From Halosolutus gelatinilyticus (GTDB taxonomy: Archaea > Halobacteriota > Halobacteria > Halobacteriales > Natrialbaceae): 64,000 nt of DNA. Shown piece after piece: positions 35,793-45,359 of the stretch. A program made the position numbers and the translations under genes. The notes under the pieces are model-generated. The model was given only the letters and a program-made list of their open reading frames with translations. It ran no database searches and was not told where the DNA came from. The stretch covers positions 3,782,001 to 3,846,000 of the forward strand of contig NZ_CP095491.1 of NCBI RefSeq assembly GCF_023028105.1. The letters run 5' to 3'. Position 1 is the stretch's first letter; every line of letters begins with the position of its first letter.

Positions 35793-36964
35793 TCTTTCTC
35801 CTTTTCGGCCCTGCCGCGCGCCATGAGAAACACGGCAACGTACTCCGGTAGTGACTGTTCACCCTCCGCGACTGTAAAACTATTCCCCCCGAGTTCGACC
35901 TCGCCGCCTCGGCTCACGTCGACGGTGATTTCGTGCCCCTTGAAGGTGTCCGGAACCGCGTCCACCAGCGGCTCGAAGTCGTCGATCTCGTCGCGATCGA
36001 GCCGCACCGTCTCGAGGCCGCTCCCGCCGTGGAGGCTGCCCGGCAGCCGGATGAGCCGGTTCGTGTCGGTGGTGACAGGCTCGTCGATCGGCGCGTTGTC
36101 GCGGTCGACGGCTTTCGCGGCGAAGCGCTCGGCGAGTTGGGCGACCGCGGTGTGGACGGTGACGTTGCCAGCCTCGAGTCCCTCGCGGTTGTTCCGGGCG
36201 GCGTTCAGGGTCGCCTGCGCCTTCCCGTCGCCGATGCCGTCGAACTCCTGGAGGCGCGCAAGGGCGTCGTCCTCGTCCATCTCGAGGAGATCGTCGACGA
36301 AGGCCATGAAGTGGTCGTGGATCCGCCCGCCCCAGCCCCCGTCGATCCGGAGCGTTCGCCGTTCGGTGGGCGTCCGCCGTCCGAGCCCCGCGACCGTCTC
36401 CGTTTCGATCAGTTCGTCGAAGTTCAGGCCGATCCCGCGGACGTAGTCGACGATCTCGCGGCGGTGCTCGCGATCGAGGTGCAGGACGTTCTCGTCGCGA
36501 ACGTGCACGTGGTAGCCCCGCCCGCCCGAGAAGACGATCTCCAGGTCATCGAAGCCGAAGTCATCTTCGAGGAAGTCGAGCAGTCGGAACAGAGCGTCCT
36601 TGCAGGTGGCGAGCATCTCCGCGTAGGAGTCCTCGCCGAGGGTGACGTTCGGGAGGTGGTCGGCATCGAGGTCGAAGACAAGGTCCGCGGACTGCCAGTC
36701 CTTTTCGCCCATCGAACTCGCACCGGGATCGCGAAATCGCCCCGCGGAGAAGTAGACGTGTCGCGGACGCTTGCGGACGAGAAATTCGGAGAGTTCGCCG
36801 AGCTCCAGCAACGATCGGTGCCGTACCATCGTCGTCCCTGGCCCGTCCGTCCAGGGGATGAAGCCCCACTCGCGTTCGTTGGCCGCGGGCGGCGGCGTCA
36901 GCTCCGTCCGCCGGTAGTGGTCCCGAAATCGCCCCCGAAGATAGGCCCTCGTTCGCTCCTCCAT
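35789..36964 (-). CDS. priS: DNA primase small subunit PriS
   Basis: A 391-residue catalytic subunit of archaeal primase. VFDLDADH contains the two metal Asp, FSGGRGYHVHV contains the SGGRGYH signature with the catalytic His, and RLIRLPGSLHGGSGL is the conserved late segment. A zinc knuckle is not obvious, as in other haloarchaeal PriS. It makes RNA or DNA primers with PriL, which is not in the window. Start at ATG 36964 (MEERTRAYLRGRFRDHY). Confidence 0.95.
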   Translation of the reverse strand: MEERTRAYLRGRFRDHYRRTELTPPPAANEREWGFIPWTDGPGTTMVRHRSLLELGELSEFLVRKRPRHVYFSAGRFRDPGASSMGEKDWQSADLVFDLDADHLPNVTLGEDSYAEMLATCKDALFRLLDFLEDDFGFDDLEIVFSGGRGYHVHVRDENVLHLDREHRREIVDYVRGIGLNFDELIETETVAGLGRRTPTERRTLRIDGGWGGRIHDHFMAFVDDLLEMDEDDALARLQEFDGIGDGKAQATLNAARNNREGLEAGNVTVHTAVAQLAERFAAKAVDRDNAPIDEPVTTDTNRLIRLPGSLHGGSGLETVRLDRDEIDDFEPLVDAVPDTFKGHEITVDVSRGGEVELGGNSFTVAEGEQSLPEYVAVFLMARGRAEKEKE

Positions 36965-37108
36965 ACGCCTCGGGTACTCTCGAGTGTGGAAGTATAATCC
37001 TGCCGAATGACCCGATGTCGCGAGACCCGTTCCGAGCCGCGGCCGAACCGACTCGGCCGCGTTCGGTTCACCGGGATTTTGTAGCTCGGAAAATAACTTC
37101 GGCGGGTG

Positions 37109-37624
37109 ATGGACTCCCTGTTCGATCCGGAACGGTTGCTGGACCGCGAGAACGTCGACGTCCGCGAGGAGACCCGCAACGTCACCCGATCGGAGTTCGA
37201 GACCGTTCGCGAAACCGTCGACAGCCACGTCGCGGTGGGCGTCACCAACGACGAGGGCGAGGTCCTCCTGGTCGACGACGGCTCGCACGGGTGGACGCTG
37301 GTCGCCGCTCCCGTCGAGTCCGGCGACGACTGGGTCGCGACCGGTCGTCGCGCGGTCGAAACCCTGATCGGAATCGACGTCGAACTCGATCGGCCGGAAC
37401 GCCTCCGCCGCGTCGATTTCCACCCGGCCGACGACCCCGATCGGCGGACCACCATGTACAACGTCGTCTTTCGAGCGACGTCCGTGGCGAGGAGACCGGT
37501 CCCCGACGACGGCCCGGGGGCCGATCGGCCGGAGATCGGATGGTTCGATCGCGTTCCGGCGGATCAAGAAGGCGGCGTCGCGGACGATATTCGGCTATTC
37601 GTCGACAGCGACCGAGAACGGTAA
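37109..37624 (+). CDS. Nudix-fold protein with degenerate Nudix box
   Basis: A 171-residue protein that fits the Nudix fold (VAVGVTNDEGEVLLVDDG, then GWTLVAAPVESGDD). The Nudix box, normally GX5EX7REUXEEXGU, reads RAVETLIGIDV at its end: the Glu residues of RE and EE are Ala, Thr and Leu. The metal-binding site is therefore mostly lost, so hydrolase activity is doubtful and a binding role is possible. Start at 37109 chosen over GTG 37106. It diverges from priS and converges with a GNAT gene. Confidence 0.72.
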   Translation: MDSLFDPERLLDRENVDVREETRNVTRSEFETVRETVDSHVAVGVTNDEGEVLLVDDGSHGWTLVAAPVESGDDWVATGRRAVETLIGIDVELDRPERLRRVDFHPADDPDRRTTMYNVVFRATSVARRPVPDDGPGADRPEIGWFDRVPADQEGGVADDIRLFVDSDRER

Positions 37625-37635
37625 TCGCGGACTCG

Positions 37636-38118
37636 TCACCGCCGCATCAGATCCGAGATCCGATCGGTGATCCCGGCGTCTGCGCCGAGTTTCAGGTAGT
37701 AGGCGTCGCCGCCGTCCTCGTAGTAGCCGTCGATTCTGCGTTTGATCTCGAACCCGAGGCGTTCGTAGAACTGGAGGGCGTTCTCGTTGCTCGTCCGTGC
37801 GTGACACGTGACGGTGTCGTGTTCTTCGACGACGCGGGCGACGAGGCGCTTTCCGATCCCCTCGCCGCGACAGTCGGGCGAGACGGCCAGAAAGAGAATG
37901 TACCCGTCCCGTCGCACGGCCGCGAACCCCACGAGATCGGCATCCCGGACGTAACAGTGAACCTTCGAGCGGCGATAGGCGTCGGTAAAGAAATCGTACC
38001 GCTGCTTGAGGACGCCTTCTTCCCGGTTTATCCGCTCTTTGAGCTCCCACGCTTCGTCGACGAAGTCGTCACTGCCCGGGGTGACGACGCGACTGTCGAT
38101 GTTGACGCTCACTACCAT
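37636..38118 (-). CDS. GNAT N-acetyltransferase
   Basis: A 160-residue GNAT-fold protein. The acetyl-CoA pyrophosphate loop is seen in FLAVSPDCRGEGIGKRL (Q/RxxGxG/A), followed by ARTSNENALQFYERLGFEIKRRI, the RimI-type motif. It probably acetylates a protein N-terminus or small amine, as RimI-like members do. It lies on the opposite strand to the Nudix-like gene, 11 bases away tail to tail. Confidence 0.88.
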   Translation of the reverse strand: MVVSVNIDSRVVTPGSDDFVDEAWELKERINREEGVLKQRYDFFTDAYRRSKVHCYVRDADLVGFAAVRRDGYILFLAVSPDCRGEGIGKRLVARVVEEHDTVTCHARTSNENALQFYERLGFEIKRRIDGYYEDGGDAYYLKLGADAGITDRISDLMRR

Positions 38119-38291
38119 AGCCTACCATCGTCGCCAATATAATTCCACCGGCAGTTTCGACCCCGTAACGCGGGAGGGAACCCCTACGCAGTCTGTGATT
38201 CACCGCGGCCGGCACCGGCGCGAACGGTCCGAACCCGGAACCGTCGCGGAACCGACGGGCATACCTCGATTCGGCGCCACCGATCGAGCAG

Positions 38292-38732
38292 ATGGGCTTC
38301 GAACTGCGAGCGCACACGGCGGACGTCGCGGTCGCGGCGACCGGCGAGTCGGTGTCCGACGTTTTCGCCGCCGTCGCGGACGGCCTCGCCGCCGCGACGT
38401 GCGACGAGATCCCGCCCGAACCGGACGATCGGTTCTCGGTCTCGGTTCGGGCAGAGAGCCGCGAGGCGTTACTGTTCGATTACCTCGACGAACTGGTCTA
38501 CCTCCGGGACGTCAGGGGCGAGCTCCCGGTCGACAACCGCGTCGAGTCGATCGACGGCCCCGCGGCTGACGGCGATCGGACCGACGCCGACGAGTGGGTC
38601 CTCGAAGCCAGCGCCCGCGGCGTCCCGCTGGCGGCGGTCGACGCTCGCGAGGTGAAGGCTGTGACCTACTCCGAGATGCGTCTCGAGCGCGTCGACGGCG
38701 GGTGGGAGGCCTACGTCGTCTTCGACGTGTGA
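38292..38732 (+). CDS. Archease
   Basis: A 146-residue archease, which activates the RtcB ligase by helping its guanylylation and multiple turnover. HTADVAVAATG at the start, DYLDELVYLRDV in the middle and VKAVTYSEMRLE near the end contain the conserved Asp/His-type metal residues of the family. It lies 127 bases before rtcB in the same direction, matching the known functional pair. Confidence 0.95.
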   Translation: MGFELRAHTADVAVAATGESVSDVFAAVADGLAAATCDEIPPEPDDRFSVSVRAESREALLFDYLDELVYLRDVRGELPVDNRVESIDGPAADGDRTDADEWVLEASARGVPLAAVDAREVKAVTYSEMRLERVDGGWEAYVVFDV

Positions 38733-38859
38733 TCGCCGCTCTGCCGGTCGGTCCCCGTGGCGCTCGCGATCGATCGGTGCTGTGGGCGATGGTGAGCGTG
38801 ACTGGCGAGGGCGGATCGAGAGACGAACACCTTTCATCGTCGCGATCCCACGTTCACAC

Positions 38860-40326
38860 ATGAGCGAAGCCACGTTCGACGCGGACGGAATCACGCTCGA
38901 ACAGGTGCGGGAGTACGTCTGGGAGATCCCCCAGGAGGACGGGATGCGCGCGCCGGCGCGGGTGCTGGCGAGCGAAGCGCTGCTCGAGCAGATCCAGGAC
39001 GACAAGACGCTCGAGCAGATCAAAAACACGACCCACTTGCCGGGAATCACGAACTACGCGATCTGCATGCCCGACGGCCACCAGGGCTACGGCTTTCCTG
39101 TCGGCGGCGTCGGCGCGTTGGATGCCGAGAACGGCTGTATCTCGCCGGGAGCGGTCGGCTACGACATCAACTGCGGCGTCCGGATGATGCGGACGAACCT
39201 CACCTACGACGAGCTTCAGGGCCGGGAGGAGGAACTCGTCGACTCGCTGTTCGCGAACGTCCCCTCGGGACTGGGTGGGGGCGGCATCGTCGAGGCCGGC
39301 GTCGACGCCGTCGACGAGATCCTCGCCCGTGGGGTCGACTGGGCCCTCGAGAACGGCCACGCCGTCGAGGAGGACCTGTTGCACTGCGAGGACGAGGGGA
39401 TGCGAGCGGGCGCCGACCCCTCGAAGGTGAGCCAGAAGGCCAAGGATCGCGGGAAGAACCAGATCGGCTCGCTCGGCTCGGGCAACCACTTCCTCGAAGT
39501 CCAGCGCGTGACGGACGTCTTCGACGACGAGGTCGGCGAGGCGTTCGGACTCGAGGAAGACCGAATCGTCATCCTGATCCACTGCGGCTCTCGCGGGCTG
39601 GGCCACCAGACGTGCAACGACTACCTGCGGAAGATCGAACAGCAACACCAGGGCCTGCTGAACCAGCTTCCGGACAAGGAGCTCGCGGCCGCGCCAGCCG
39701 GTTCGCAACTCGCCGAGGACTACTACGGCGCGATGAACGCCGCGATCAACTTCGCGTGGGTCAACCGCCAGCTGATCATGCACCGCACCCGACAGGTGTT
39801 CGAGCGGGTGTTCGATCGGTCCTGGGAGGAGATGGACATGCACCTCCTGTACGACGTGGCCCACAACATCGCGAAGAAAGAGGCACATACCGTCGACGGC
39901 GAGGAGCGCGAACTCTACGTCCACCGGAAGGGAGCTACGCGAGCGTTTCCGGCGGGCCATCCGGAGGTGCCGAAGGCCTACCGCGACGTCGGCCAGCCCG
40001 TGATCATCCCCGGCAGCATGGGCGCCGGCAGCTACGTGTTGCGCGGCGGCGAGAATTCGATGAACCTCACGTTCGGCTCGACGGCCCACGGCGCGGGTCG
40101 GCTGATGAGCCGCACGCAAGCGAAAAACGAGTACTGGGGCGGCGACGTCCAACAGCAGCTCCAGGAACAGGATCGGATCTACGTGAAGGCCCAGTCGGGC
40201 GCGACGGTCGCAGAGGAGGCGCCGGGGGTGTACAAAGACGTCGACGAAGTCGTCCGCGTCTCGGACGAACTCGGCATCGGCGACAAGGTGGCGCGGACGT
40301 TCCCGGTGTGTAACATCAAGGGCTGA
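38860..40326 (+). CDS. rtcB: tRNA-splicing ligase RtcB
   Basis: A 488-residue 3'-phosphate RNA ligase that joins tRNA halves after intron removal and can also repair RNA. Family markers are MPDGHQGYGFPVGG, VGYDINCGVRMM (metal Cys), LGSGNHFLE, HCGSRGLGHQ and the late FGSTAHGAGRLMSR (guanylylated His). It works with the archease encoded upstream; the ATG at 38860 is the family start. The tRNA genes in this window show no intron. Confidence 0.97.
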   Translation: MSEATFDADGITLEQVREYVWEIPQEDGMRAPARVLASEALLEQIQDDKTLEQIKNTTHLPGITNYAICMPDGHQGYGFPVGGVGALDAENGCISPGAVGYDINCGVRMMRTNLTYDELQGREEELVDSLFANVPSGLGGGGIVEAGVDAVDEILARGVDWALENGHAVEEDLLHCEDEGMRAGADPSKVSQKAKDRGKNQIGSLGSGNHFLEVQRVTDVFDDEVGEAFGLEEDRIVILIHCGSRGLGHQTCNDYLRKIEQQHQGLLNQLPDKELAAAPAGSQLAEDYYGAMNAAINFAWVNRQLIMHRTRQVFERVFDRSWEEMDMHLLYDVAHNIAKKEAHTVDGEERELYVHRKGATRAFPAGHPEVPKAYRDVGQPVIIPGSMGAGSYVLRGGENSMNLTFGSTAHGAGRLMSRTQAKNEYWGGDVQQQLQEQDRIYVKAQSGATVAEEAPGVYKDVDEVVRVSDELGIGDKVARTFPVCNIKG

Positions 40327-40566
40327 TCGGGAACTGACCGTTCGATTTCCCGAACGGGCCCGATCAGTCCAGGTCACCGGCACCAGCGGGAGGATACCGC
40401 AGTTTTCACGGAAAATTCGAGTACGCGCACTAGTACCGACGACGGACGTCGCTATCTGTCGAAGTCGCTTCGTGACGTGGTCAACTCATCGACCGCGACG
40501 ATCGCCCGCCCTTCACCGGTTCCGGACATCTGCTCGAGGTGCTGACCGATGGGGAGCGTACCGTTG
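40327..40566. other. Intergenic region with a possible small coding remnant
   Basis: Between rtcB and the glycosyltransferase no full gene is seen. On the minus strand, about 40452-40562 reads as a protein-like tail (NGTLPIGQHLEQMSGTG ... VAVDELTTSRSDFDR) with a stop at 40452-40454 but a stop codon and no start upstream. It may be the end of a lost gene, or chance. The rest shows nothing. Confidence 0.35.
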
Positions 40567-40584
40567 AATTAGCCGGGGCTAATT
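40567..40584. promoter_or_regulatory. Perfect inverted repeat before the glycosyltransferase
   Basis: AATTAGCC and GGCTAATT with a two-base spacer form an 18-base site, 53 bases before the ATG at 40638. It is AT-richer than its surroundings, and a possible TATA element lies downstream of it at about 40597-40610. A regulator-binding site is likely; a transcription terminator is less likely as no T-run follows. Confidence 0.45.
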
Positions 40585-40637
40585 ATTATGTTTGACTGTA
40601 GAAAAAGTATTTGGTCTGGCGAATTCGAGTGTGTTGT

Positions 40638-41540
40638 ATGGCGAGCGTAATTCTCCCGACGGTTCGAAGGACATCGGCGATGGATTCCATTGTTGCTGGT
40701 CTTCGGGATACGGATGAACTATTCATCGTCTGTGATTCCGAGGACGATCCGATATGGACCGCCGCTCCGCCAGAGGCAGAAGTGATCGTCGCGGGGGACC
40801 CTGTCGGGTGTTCGGGGAAGGCGCACGCGCTTGCAACGGGTATGGAGCGGGCGACGAGCGAGATCATCGTCTGGTCCGATGACGATGTGGACCGCGACGA
40901 CGATGGTGAGTGGCTCGAGCGACTAGTGGAACACGCGCGCAGAGACGGTGCAGCGACCGAAGTGCCGGTGTTCGTCGGGGATGGATTCTGGCCGCTTCTC
41001 GAGCCTGTGTTCGTGCTAACTGTGACGTATGACGTGCTCTCCGGGAGTCACGTCTGGGGTGGCGGTGTCGCGTTCGACCGGAATGTGATGGACGAGGAGC
41101 AGTTCCTCCGAAAATTGCGTAGTACCGTCGGTGACGACTACCTGCTCAGCGAATACCTCGACGATCCGTGGATCGATCGGGGCCACATTCGACGAGTCGA
41201 GGTATCGGGAACGCTTCGAGAGATCTACCATCGAGTGGTACGGTGGATCAAACCCGGGTACGTGTACCATCCCCTGGCGTTCACCGCGGGGATCGGCGTC
41301 TTTCTCGCGCTCGCCCTCGGTGCAGTCGTCTTCCCGCTGGCAGGGATCTCGATTACCACGCTCGTCGGGTTCTGGACGTATCGCGCGGCGAAAATCCGCC
41401 GCCCGTCCGTTTTCCTTTCGTACCCGTCGTTCATTCTATTGCCCATCCTCCTCGTGTTAGGTGCTGTTGCGCCGACGTTTCGATGGGGGAATCGAGAATA
41501 CAGATGGCAGGGGAAGTTCGACGTTACGGTGTACTCGTGA
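40638..41540 (+). CDS. Family 2 glycosyltransferase, membrane-bound
   Basis: A 300-residue GT-A fold enzyme. The N-terminus (MASVILPTVRR), the WSDDDVD acidic metal motif and the late EYLDDP/WIDRG region resemble ceramide glucosyltransferase-like GT2/GT21 proteins. Two C-terminal hydrophobic segments (about 222-262) anchor it to the membrane. The product could be a glycolipid or a surface glycan; this cannot be decided. Start at 40638 chosen over 40611. Its sequence is somewhat less GC-rich than neighbours. Confidence 0.8.
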   Translation: MASVILPTVRRTSAMDSIVAGLRDTDELFIVCDSEDDPIWTAAPPEAEVIVAGDPVGCSGKAHALATGMERATSEIIVWSDDDVDRDDDGEWLERLVEHARRDGAATEVPVFVGDGFWPLLEPVFVLTVTYDVLSGSHVWGGGVAFDRNVMDEEQFLRKLRSTVGDDYLLSEYLDDPWIDRGHIRRVEVSGTLREIYHRVVRWIKPGYVYHPLAFTAGIGVFLALALGAVVFPLAGISITTLVGFWTYRAAKIRRPSVFLSYPSFILLPILLVLGAVAPTFRWGNREYRWQGKFDVTVYS

Positions 41541-41752
41541 GCGATACGGAACCGAGCCAAGGGCCGCGTCGTTGCCGGTAGATACGCACACCGATCCACC
41601 GACTGGTTCATCCCAGGCGGTGACCAACTGAGGTTTCAACGGCACTGTCGCATCGGAAATCGAATCGACCGCCTCCAGTGAAACGGAGTACGACGGCTAT
41701 TCCGATCGGATCGAACTCGAAGAATTGGTCTGCTCATCGCCGCGTCCGATCG

Positions 41753-41965
41753 TCACTTCAACCGAAACGGATTGTCCTCGTCCTCGCCGTCCTCCTCGTC
41801 GCTCTCGTACGGTTTTCGCGCCGTGATCGTCACCGTCGCCTCGGGATCGTCCTCGTCGGCCCACGGGCTGTCGTACGCCGACAACTCGACGTCGGTCACG
41901 TCCCACCCTTCCTCCTCGACGAGTTCGACGAGTCGACGCTGATCTGCGAGCATATCGTCGTCCAT
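41753..41965 (-). CDS. Small conserved acidic protein
   Basis: A 70-residue protein, MDDDMLADQRRLVELVEEEGW..., with a helix followed by a beta-strand pair (VTDVELSAYDSPWADED, ATVTITARKPYES) and a very acidic end (DEEDGEDEDNPFRLK). The acid content and clean frame argue that it is real. It has no known domain. An alternative start is the ATG at 41953. It is transcribed away from the glycosyltransferase gene and ends 212 bases past it. Confidence 0.6.
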   Translation of the reverse strand: MDDDMLADQRRLVELVEEEGWDVTDVELSAYDSPWADEDDPEATVTITARKPYESDEEDGEDEDNPFRLK

Positions 41966-42016
41966 ATCCGCCGGTTCGTGATTGACGTGGGTAGGTGTTG
42001 TGCCCGCGGGTGCGAT

Positions 42017-42694
42017 CTACGATCGATCTCCGTCCTGTCCACCGAGTTCGATCGCCTCCCCGACGAGCGCGCGGTGGGCCCGCCGGAGCCGTTCTGAGAG
42101 CGCCTGGTGGGAGATACCGAGTTCGTCGGCCAGCTCCTCCATATCAACGTTGCGAGGAATCTCGTAGTAACCTCGCTCGAGCGCCTGGACCAGCGTCTCG
42201 TACTGGGCGCTGGTCAACCCGTACCGGCCCTGGTGGGTCTCGTCGAGCTGGTGGATCTTCTCGACGTCGATCGAAATCCCCCGATCGGTCGCGAACTCGT
42301 AGGTGCGCGAGAGCGCGTCCCGTTCCGGGAAGAGGACGCGAAAGCGCCACCGTTTGTACTCGTCCTCGACCGTCGCGTCGAGTATCGTCGCCTTCTCTTC
42401 GGTCAGCATGTGGATCACGACGGTGACGTCGTCGATCCAGTTCATCCGGTACAGTCGCTCGTTTCCGAGGTCCGTCAGCAGTTCGGCCTCGTCGACCGTC
42501 GGATCGTCCCCGATCGCGTCGTCGACGGCCCCCAGCGTCGACTCGTCGGCGGCGAACCAGACGTAGGGCATGACGTACTCCGGATCGTACGCGACGACGC
42601 GTTCGATCTCGATGTCGACCCCCGACGACGCCTCGAGCGTTCGCCGAAGGGCGAACTCCTCGGCGGGGATCGTGAGTTCGGCGATCGTACTCAT
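42017..42694 (-). CDS. Bat-type HTH_10 transcriptional regulator
   Basis: A 225-residue paralogue of the regulator at 23803-24486, starting [16 protein letters not shown]. The N-terminal sensor domain (about 1-155) precedes the HTH_10 segment [46 protein letters not shown]. It is divergent from moaA, 238 bases apart, and lies upstream of the small acidic gene in the same direction. Target genes are unknown. Confidence 0.9.
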   Translation of the reverse strand: MSTIAELTIPAEEFALRRTLEASSGVDIEIERVVAYDPEYVMPYVWFAADESTLGAVDDAIGDDPTVDEAELLTDLGNERLYRMNWIDDVTVVIHMLTEEKATILDATVEDEYKRWRFRVLFPERDALSRTYEFATDRGISIDVEKIHQLDETHQGRYGLTSAQYETLVQALERGYYEIPRNVDMEELADELGISHQALSERLRRAHRALVGEAIELGGQDGDRS

Positions 42695-42932
42695 GGCGGA
42701 TACTCGCACAACGCCCAGGACCAAGAGTGATACACTCGTCCCGTCTGCCGCCGTCGTCCAGGTCTCGGTTCCGCCGATCGGATCGGCGGGTGCGACCCGA
42801 TCGACGACCGCTCGGCACCCGGCGCGATCGGCCGTGCGAGCGGCCCGAAAGACGCGATTCGAAACCGAAATCGGTTGCGAAAGGGCGGAAATGCCCGGCG
42901 CGTTTAAGCGGTTCCGACTGCAACTGAGCGGT

Positions 42933-43919
42933 ATGCTCTCGGACGAGTTCGGGCGCGAGGTAACCGGGGTCCGGGTCTCGCTGACCGACCGTTGCAACTT
43001 CGACTGCGTCTACTGCCACAACGAGGGACTCGGAGATACGCGAGGGCCGATGGATCCACAGGACGACGAGATGTCGACCGACGACGTCGTTCGCTTCCTC
43101 GAGGTCGCGGCCGAGTTCGACGTCGACGCGGTGAAGTTCACCGGCGGTGAGCCGATGCTCCGACAGGACTTGGAGGAGATCATCGAACGGACCCCCGATC
43201 GGATGGAGGTTTCGCTTACGACCAACGGCACGTTCCTTCCGGGCCGCGCCGAGGCGCTCGTCGACGCGGGCCTCGAGCGCGTCAACGTCTCCCAGGACGC
43301 GCTCGATCCGAAGGATTTCGCCGAGATCACGAAAAGCGGCGCCTACGATCGAGTCATCGAGGGCGTCGAAGCGGCGCTCGACGCCGGCCTCGACCCGGTC
43401 AAACTCAACATGGTCGTCTTCGAACACACCGCGGGCTACGTTCCGGAGATGGTCGATCACGTCGCAGAAAACGAGGGCCTCCAGTTGCAGCTGATCGAAT
43501 ACATGCCCGAGTTGACCGGCAAGCCGGAGTGGAACATCGATATCGGGCGGGTTCACGACTGGCTCGCCGAACAGGCCGACGAGATCGAGCGCCGCGAGAT
43601 GCACGATCGCAAGCGGTACTGGATCGGCGGAGGAAAAGGCGAGGGTGGCATGGTCGAAATCGTCGATCCCGTCGAGAACCCCACCTTCTGTGCGAACTGC
43701 CACCGCGTCCGCGTCACCCACGAGGGCTACTTGAAGGGATGTCTCAACCGCAACGACGACCTCCGGCCGATGGGCGAGATGACCAAACCCGAAATTCGCG
43801 AGGCGTTCCGCGAGACGGTCGCAAACCGGGTTCCCTACTACGGCGAATACATGGTCCGGAACGGCGACGGCGAGTGGGAACTGAACGAGAAGTACATCGA
43901 CGATTACGCGGAGGTCTGA
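42933..43919 (+). CDS. moaA: GTP 3',8-cyclase MoaA
   Basis: A 328-residue radical SAM enzyme that starts molybdenum cofactor synthesis from GTP. The SAM cluster cysteines are C21, C25 and C28 in [13 protein letters not shown]; the C-terminal cluster uses the Cys in [14 protein letters not shown] and [16 protein letters not shown] is the glycine motif. The start at 42933 ([20 protein letters not shown]) is 31 bases after a TATA-like tttaag, fitting a leaderless gene. Confidence 0.96.
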   Translation: MLSDEFGREVTGVRVSLTDRCNFDCVYCHNEGLGDTRGPMDPQDDEMSTDDVVRFLEVAAEFDVDAVKFTGGEPMLRQDLEEIIERTPDRMEVSLTTNGTFLPGRAEALVDAGLERVNVSQDALDPKDFAEITKSGAYDRVIEGVEAALDAGLDPVKLNMVVFEHTAGYVPEMVDHVAENEGLQLQLIEYMPELTGKPEWNIDIGRVHDWLAEQADEIERREMHDRKRYWIGGGKGEGGMVEIVDPVENPTFCANCHRVRVTHEGYLKGCLNRNDDLRPMGEMTKPEIREAFRETVANRVPYYGEYMVRNGDGEWELNEKYIDDYAEV

Positions 43920-44010
43920 TCGCGCGATCGATCCTCGCGATCTGTCGAGCTTCTTCGATCGCACCTCGGTCGGCATGCGAGTCCGGCAGGGAGCTGCGAG
44001 GTTTCGTTGG

Positions 44011-44019
44011 GCTTAAGTA
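44011..44019 (+). promoter_or_regulatory. TATA box upstream of tRNA-Ser and the ribosomal operon
   Basis: The sequence gcttaagta is followed by an inverted repeat (GTACCC ... GGGTAC at 44017-44033) and, further down, a hairpin GGGGAT-TGCG-ATCCCC at 44054-44069. Transcription from here would give a structured leader before the tRNA. Confidence 0.5.
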
Positions 44020-44100
44020 CCCTACGGGGGTACGTTCGAGTGCGATACGTGTAGGGGATTGCGATCCCCGAGTCCGCGAGGGCGACGATAGAGACACGGT

Positions 44101-44183
44101 GTCGTGGTAGCCAAGCGGCCCAAGGCGCATGGTTGCTAACCATGTGGCGTCAAGCCTCCGGGGTTCGAATCCCCGCCACGACG
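44101..44183 (+). tRNA. tRNA-Ser (GCT anticodon)
   Basis: The acceptor arms gtcgtgg and ccacgac pair fully, with G as discriminator. The anticodon stem catgg/ccatg encloses the loop ttGCTaa, so it reads AGC and AGT codons. A long variable arm precedes the T-arm (cgggg-ttcgaat-ccccg), as expected for serine. No intron is seen. Confidence 0.93.
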
Positions 44184-44328
44184 TCGGATACACAGAACTG
44201 TCGGACAAACCGGTTCACGCCCGATCGGATGCGATCGGGCGTTCACTGACGTTTGTTCGACAGTACGGCTGGCGTTTTCCGTCGGCCGAACTTGCAACGC
44301 GCGCAGACCAGACACACATACACGATAC

Positions 44329-44835
44329 ATGAGTGCTGAAGAACCTCAAGAACAAGAGGACGAGGACATTCGATACTTCGTCCGCATCGGGCAAACCGAC
44401 CTCGACGGCACGAAGTCCGTCGAGCGCTCGCTGTCGGAGATGAACGGGATCGGTCGTCGAACCGCCCGGCTCATCGCCGAGAAAGCGGGCGTCGATCGAA
44501 CGGCGACGTTCGGTCGACTCGACGATGACGTCATCGACGAGGTCGTCGAAGTCGTAGAGAACTACGCCGAGGAAGTCCCGGACTGGCTCAACAACCGCCA
44601 GGACGACTTTTACTCCGGCGAAACGACCCACGAGATCGGCAACGATCTCCAGCTGACGCGCCAGCACGACATCAACCGGATGAAGATGATCGACTCCTAC
44701 AAGGGCGTCCGTCACAAGCGCGGCCAGAAGGTTCGCGGGCAGCGGACCAAGTCCACGGGTCGTACCGAGGGTACCATCGGCGTCAACGTCGAAGAGATCC
44801 GCGAAGAGGAAGCCGCAGAGGAGGACGGTGAATAA
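44329..44835 (+). CDS. rpsM: 30S ribosomal protein uS13
   Basis: A 168-residue ribosomal protein of the small-subunit head. [21 protein letters not shown] and [18 protein letters not shown] contain the typical helices, and the basic tail [19 protein letters not shown] contacts rRNA and tRNA. It opens the cluster uS13-uS4-uS11-Rpo3. Its ATG is 145 bases past tRNA-Ser. The acidic end ([14 protein letters not shown]) is a haloarchaeal extension. Confidence 0.96.
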   Translation: MSAEEPQEQEDEDIRYFVRIGQTDLDGTKSVERSLSEMNGIGRRTARLIAEKAGVDRTATFGRLDDDVIDEVVEVVENYAEEVPDWLNNRQDDFYSGETTHEIGNDLQLTRQHDINRMKMIDSYKGVRHKRGQKVRGQRTKSTGRTEGTIGVNVEEIREEEAAEEDGE

Positions 44836-45356
44836 TGCCGCTCGGAACCGACACCAAGCAGTACGAGACGCCGAACCACCCCTACCAGGGCGAGCGCATC
44901 GCAAGCGAGCACTCGCTGGTCGATCGCTACGGCCTGAAGAACAAGGAAGAACTCTGGCGAGCCCAGTCGCAGCTTCGCTCCTACCGGCGTGAGGCCCGCG
45001 ACCTGCTCGGACAGGCCCAGGACGACGAGACCGTCGTTCGCCGCTCCGAGGAGTTCCTCGGTCGGCTCAAGCGCGTCGGCATCCTCGACGAGGCCGACGA
45101 CCTCGGCGACGTCCTGTCGCTCGAGATCGAGGACGTCCTCGAGCGCCGTCTCCAGACGGTCGTCTACCGCAAGGGGCTGGCACACACCACCCAGCAGGCC
45201 CGCCAGTTCATCACCCACGGCCACATCGTCGTCGACGGCCAGCGACACCGCATTCCGTCGTACGTCGTCGACGTCGACGAGGAGGACCTCGTGGCCTTCG
45301 ACGAGAACAGTCCGCTCGCGGACGAACTTCACCCCGAACGCGCGGAGGGTCAGTAA
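44835..45356 (+). CDS. rpsD: 30S ribosomal protein uS4
   Basis: A 173-residue protein with the S4 RNA-binding domain at its C-terminal half ([42 protein letters not shown]). It is an early assembly protein that binds 16S rRNA. Its ATG overlaps the rpsM stop by one base (taatg), so the two are translationally coupled. Confidence 0.96.
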   Translation: MPLGTDTKQYETPNHPYQGERIASEHSLVDRYGLKNKEELWRAQSQLRSYRREARDLLGQAQDDETVVRRSEEFLGRLKRVGILDEADDLGDVLSLEIEDVLERRLQTVVYRKGLAHTTQQARQFITHGHIVVDGQRHRIPSYVVDVDEEDLVAFDENSPLADELHPERAEGQ

Positions 45357-45359
45357 ACC

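Noticed and set aside
34786-35862. 358-residue minus-strand frame over the GINS gene
   Set aside because: Arg-rich shadow of gins51, which is in another frame and matches the family.
38854-40383. 509-residue open frame opposite rtcB
   Set aside because: Mirror of the rtcB coding pattern; rtcB itself carries all family motifs.
42144-43976. 610-residue open frame on the minus strand
   Set aside because: It covers moaA and the Bat-type regulator in the wrong frame and has no family likeness.
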